From NCBI GenBank assembly GCA_018065475.1, contig JAGHTD010000309.1, positions 1 through 8,757 of the forward strand: a DNA stretch of 8,757 nucleotides, written 5' to 3'. The notes under the pieces were generated by a model. It saw only the letters and a program-made list of their open reading frames with translations. It ran no database searches and was not told where the DNA came from. The DNA is from Candidatus Colimorpha enterica. GTDB taxonomy: Bacteria > Bacillota > Clostridia > Oscillospirales > CAG-272. Positions 7,369 to 8,757 of the stretch are shown here, in pieces; position 1 is the stretch's first letter, and each line of letters opens with the position of its first letter. The position numbers and the translations under genes were made by a program.

Positions 7369-7875
7369 ATGAAAAAAGGTTTTTCCCGCACGCTGACAGC
7401 GTTCATAATCGTCGCGTCGCTGCTGACCGTTTTTGCGGCGGCGGATTCGGAATACACGACTGCTGACGATCCACTCGTTTCCCTCAGCTACGTAAACGAC
7501 GTTCTCGGCCCCGAGATCGCGGAAAACGTCATGAAAAAGATCGAAGCCGACTACGTCAAGGCGGAAGATATCGCAAACATTTCGGGCGGCAACTACACGG
7601 CTGTCTCGCTCTCAAAGGGACAGACCGTTATGGCAAAGGGAGTGTGCGAGATCATCATCACCGAGGGAAGCGCGACCGCGCTCATCACCTCGGCGACGAA
7701 TATCAGAAACGGCGTGGGTATCAGCGACCTCACTGCCGGCAATTACGTCATAAACGGCTCGCCGCTCCTTGTCAACCATTACCTCGTCATTCCGAAGGCA
7801 GACGGCAGGGGACTGACCGCCGCCTCCGACAATGTCAATATTCTTATAAGGGGTGAGTACAATATCGCAAAATAA
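7369..7875 (+). CDS. Secreted protein of unknown function, 168 residues
   Basis: Function not known. A classical signal peptide is clear: basic MKKGFSR, a hydrophobic core at about 8-22, and a likely signal peptidase I site after Ala23 or Ala25 (VFAAADS). The mature part is about 145 residues with no cysteine pair that would suggest disulfides and no anchor motif (no LPXTG, no lipobox). After a helical section (about 40-66) comes a likely all-beta part that includes the strings AVSLSKGQTVMAKG, ITEGSATALI, ISDLTAGNYVINGSPL, VNHYLVIPKADGRGLTA and ILIRGEY. From memory, that last portion, NHxLVIPxxDGRGL followed by a terminal RGxY, recurs in uncharacterised exported proteins of Clostridia, but I could not search. 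It overlaps the next gene by 23 bases, so the two are probably translationally coupled and act in the same envelope process. Upstream parC is separated by 36 bases. Confidence 0.85.
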   Translation: MKKGFSRTLTAFIIVASLLTVFAAADSEYTTADDPLVSLSYVNDVLGPEIAENVMKKIEADYVKAEDIANISGGNYTAVSLSKGQTVMAKGVCEIIITEGSATALITSATNIRNGVGISDLTAGNYVINGSPLLVNHYLVIPKADGRGLTAASDNVNILIRGEYNIAK

Positions 7876-8757
7876 CAAAAAGAAGAAGAAACTGCGCTTC
7901 GACAAGACGTTCTTTATGCGCATTCTCGTTCTTCTTCTCGTTATCGGTACTCTTGCCGGCACCTTCTGTTACGCCATCTACTTTCTGTTCGTCGGCGGAA
8001 TGAGGGTAAACGGTCAGGAAAATACCGAGGCACCCGAGGACGGGTACCTTGTGCGCGTGGCGCTCGAATATGGCTCTTCGGTTGCGGCTTCTTACAGGAC
8101 CGCAGCCGAAAACGGCTATATCTACGGCACGGAAAACTCCGACAACGTAATGACGGAAATGGGTACGCTACCTTATCCGTCGCTCCACGTCGCATACGAG
8201 CAGAACCTCGTCAAAAACGCTGACGGAAATTACGAAGCACCCGCGGACGGCAAAACACCGCTCGTCGGATGCTACCATATAAATATCGAAACCACCCAAA
8301 CGGCGCCTTTCGCTCTGATCGCCGACCGCGTGCGTTCCTTCCTCGGAGAGAATACGGTCATTTTCAGATCCGTCACCGTCGGAAAGGAAGCCGGAAAGGA
8401 AGTACTTTCCGTCGGACAGTACGGGACCGAAAGTGAGGCAAAGGCGGCGAAGGCGAAGCTCGACGAGCTGATAAACGCGCAGTACGTAGTCCCGGAGGAC
8501 ACGACCTCCGAAGACACCTCGTCTCCCGAAACCACCGTCCCGGAGGAGACGACGGCGGATGAAACGACGTCCCCCGACGGGACTTCCTCGTCGGAAGAGA
8601 CGACCTCCGCAGAAAGCACCTCCCCGGAGGAGACGACGGAGCCGGAGACAACCACCGCTCCCGAGACCGAGCCGGAAGAACCGGAACCGAAGGAACCCGA
8701 CGAGGCGGAAAAGCTGATCATAAGCGGCGTCATCCCCAAGCCGGATCAGGACGCTCT
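7853..8757 (+). CDS. Single-pass membrane protein with SPOR-like segment, possible SpoIID/LytB type (3' end missing)
   Basis: 301 codons are present and the frame runs off the window. The N-terminus is Lys-rich (NNKKKKKLRFDK), followed by one membrane helix at about residues 24-47, so the rest should be outside the cell. Residues 64-105 (YLVRVALEYGSS...ENGYIYG) resemble the opening strand of SpoIID/LytB-like proteins. About 150-212 (FRSVTVGKEAG, VLSVGQYGTESEAKAAKAKL) looks like a SPOR peptidoglycan-binding fold. A Thr/Ser/Glu/Pro linker covers 214-286. The start is uncertain: an in-frame stop at 7847 leaves GTG 7853, a non-standard ATA 7862, or ATG 7916. I chose GTG because it keeps the basic N-terminus before the membrane helix, although the AAGGGG sequence sits directly on it. 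A peptidoglycan or sporulation role is inferred; a generic membrane-anchored SPOR protein is the alternative. Confidence 0.72.
   Translation, partial: MSTISQNNKKKKKLRFDKTFFMRILVLLLVIGTLAGTFCYAIYFLFVGGMRVNGQENTEAPEDGYLVRVALEYGSSVAASYRTAAENGYIYGTENSDNVMTEMGTLPYPSLHVAYEQNLVKNADGNYEAPADGKTPLVGCYHINIETTQTAPFALIADRVRSFLGENTVIFRSVTVGKEAGKEVLSVGQYGTESEAKAAKAKLDELINAQYVVPEDTTSEDTSSPETTVPEETTADETTSPDGTSSSEETTSAESTSPEETTEPETTTAPETEPEEPEPKEPDEAEKLIISGVIPKPDQDA
8492..8710 (+). repeat. Low-complexity acidic Thr/Ser/Glu/Pro linker with imperfect DNA repeats
   Basis: This stretch encodes about 73 residues composed almost only of Thr, Ser, Glu, Asp and Pro, with recurring PEETT and SPE(E/T)T units, and no hydrophobic core. 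At the DNA level an exact 17-base repeat (starting CCCGGAGGAG) occurs at 8539-8555 and 8623-8639, 84 bases apart and in frame, and a 10-base repeat ACGACCTCCG occurs at 8501-8510 and 8600-8609. It is probably an extended extracellular spacer spanning the cell wall. In-frame repeats of this kind often vary in length between strains. Confidence 0.85.

Noticed and set aside
7850..7892. Possible programmed frameshift fusing the secreted protein to the membrane protein in the A-rich overlap
   Set aside because: A fusion would place a Lys-rich cytoplasmic-type anchor after an exported domain, which is topologically awkward, and no slippery heptamer in the proper frame with a downstream structure is evident.
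8272..8739. Minus-strand Ser/Val/Gly-rich repetitive frame resembling an adhesin
   Set aside because: Its repetitiveness is only the complement of the Thr/Ser/Glu/Pro linker codons on the + strand; the + strand frame continues a membrane protein with coherent topology.

Overview
The window reads like the chromosome of an anaerobic low-to-mid GC Bacillota of class Clostridia, probably an uncultured gut lineage near Oscillospirales or Christensenellales. The grounds are: strong AGGAGG-type ribosome binding sites before several genes, a GC-rich third-codon-position bias (judged by eye), a clostridial-looking ParC/GyrA-like protein, a long-form Sua5 protein, and a secreted-protein family seen mainly in spore-forming Firmicutes. 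This placement is an inference from protein style, not from a marker search.

All eight genes lie on the + strand and are packed very tightly. The gaps are 1, 17, 31, 11, 15 and 36 bases, followed by a 23-base overlap. No convincing terminator or promoter is visible, so the window may be one transcription unit or a string of co-transcribed genes. No tRNA, rRNA, CRISPR array, insertion sequence or attachment site was seen, and no gene-free stretch exceeds 36 bases.

Region 1 (1-2269) holds the 3' part of an M18 zinc aminopeptidase, then peptide chain release factor 1 (prfA). Region 2 (2287-4054) holds a PHP-domain metal-dependent phosphoesterase and a small cytoplasmic-looking alpha/beta-hydrolase of lipase type. 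Region 3 (4066-7332) holds the long-form threonylcarbamoyl-AMP synthase (Sua5/YwlC, first step of tRNA t6A37 synthesis) and a type IIA topoisomerase A subunit of a divergent ParC-like clade. prfA and ywlC are also close neighbours in Bacillus subtilis, where prmC, spoIIR and ywlB sit between them. Here a PHP protein and a hydrolase occupy that place. Region 4 (7369-8757) is a cell-envelope pair: a 168-residue secreted protein of unknown function, overlapping a single-pass membrane protein with an extracellular domain, a SPOR-like segment and an acidic Thr/Ser/Glu/Pro linker. The latter runs off the window and may be a SpoIID/LytB-type protein.

The first six genes are housekeeping or near-housekeeping. 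The least explained part is the envelope pair at the 3' end. The most concrete sequence-level oddity is the non-canonical quinolone-region residues of the ParC-like protein. I do not see clear evidence for a new defence or mobile system.
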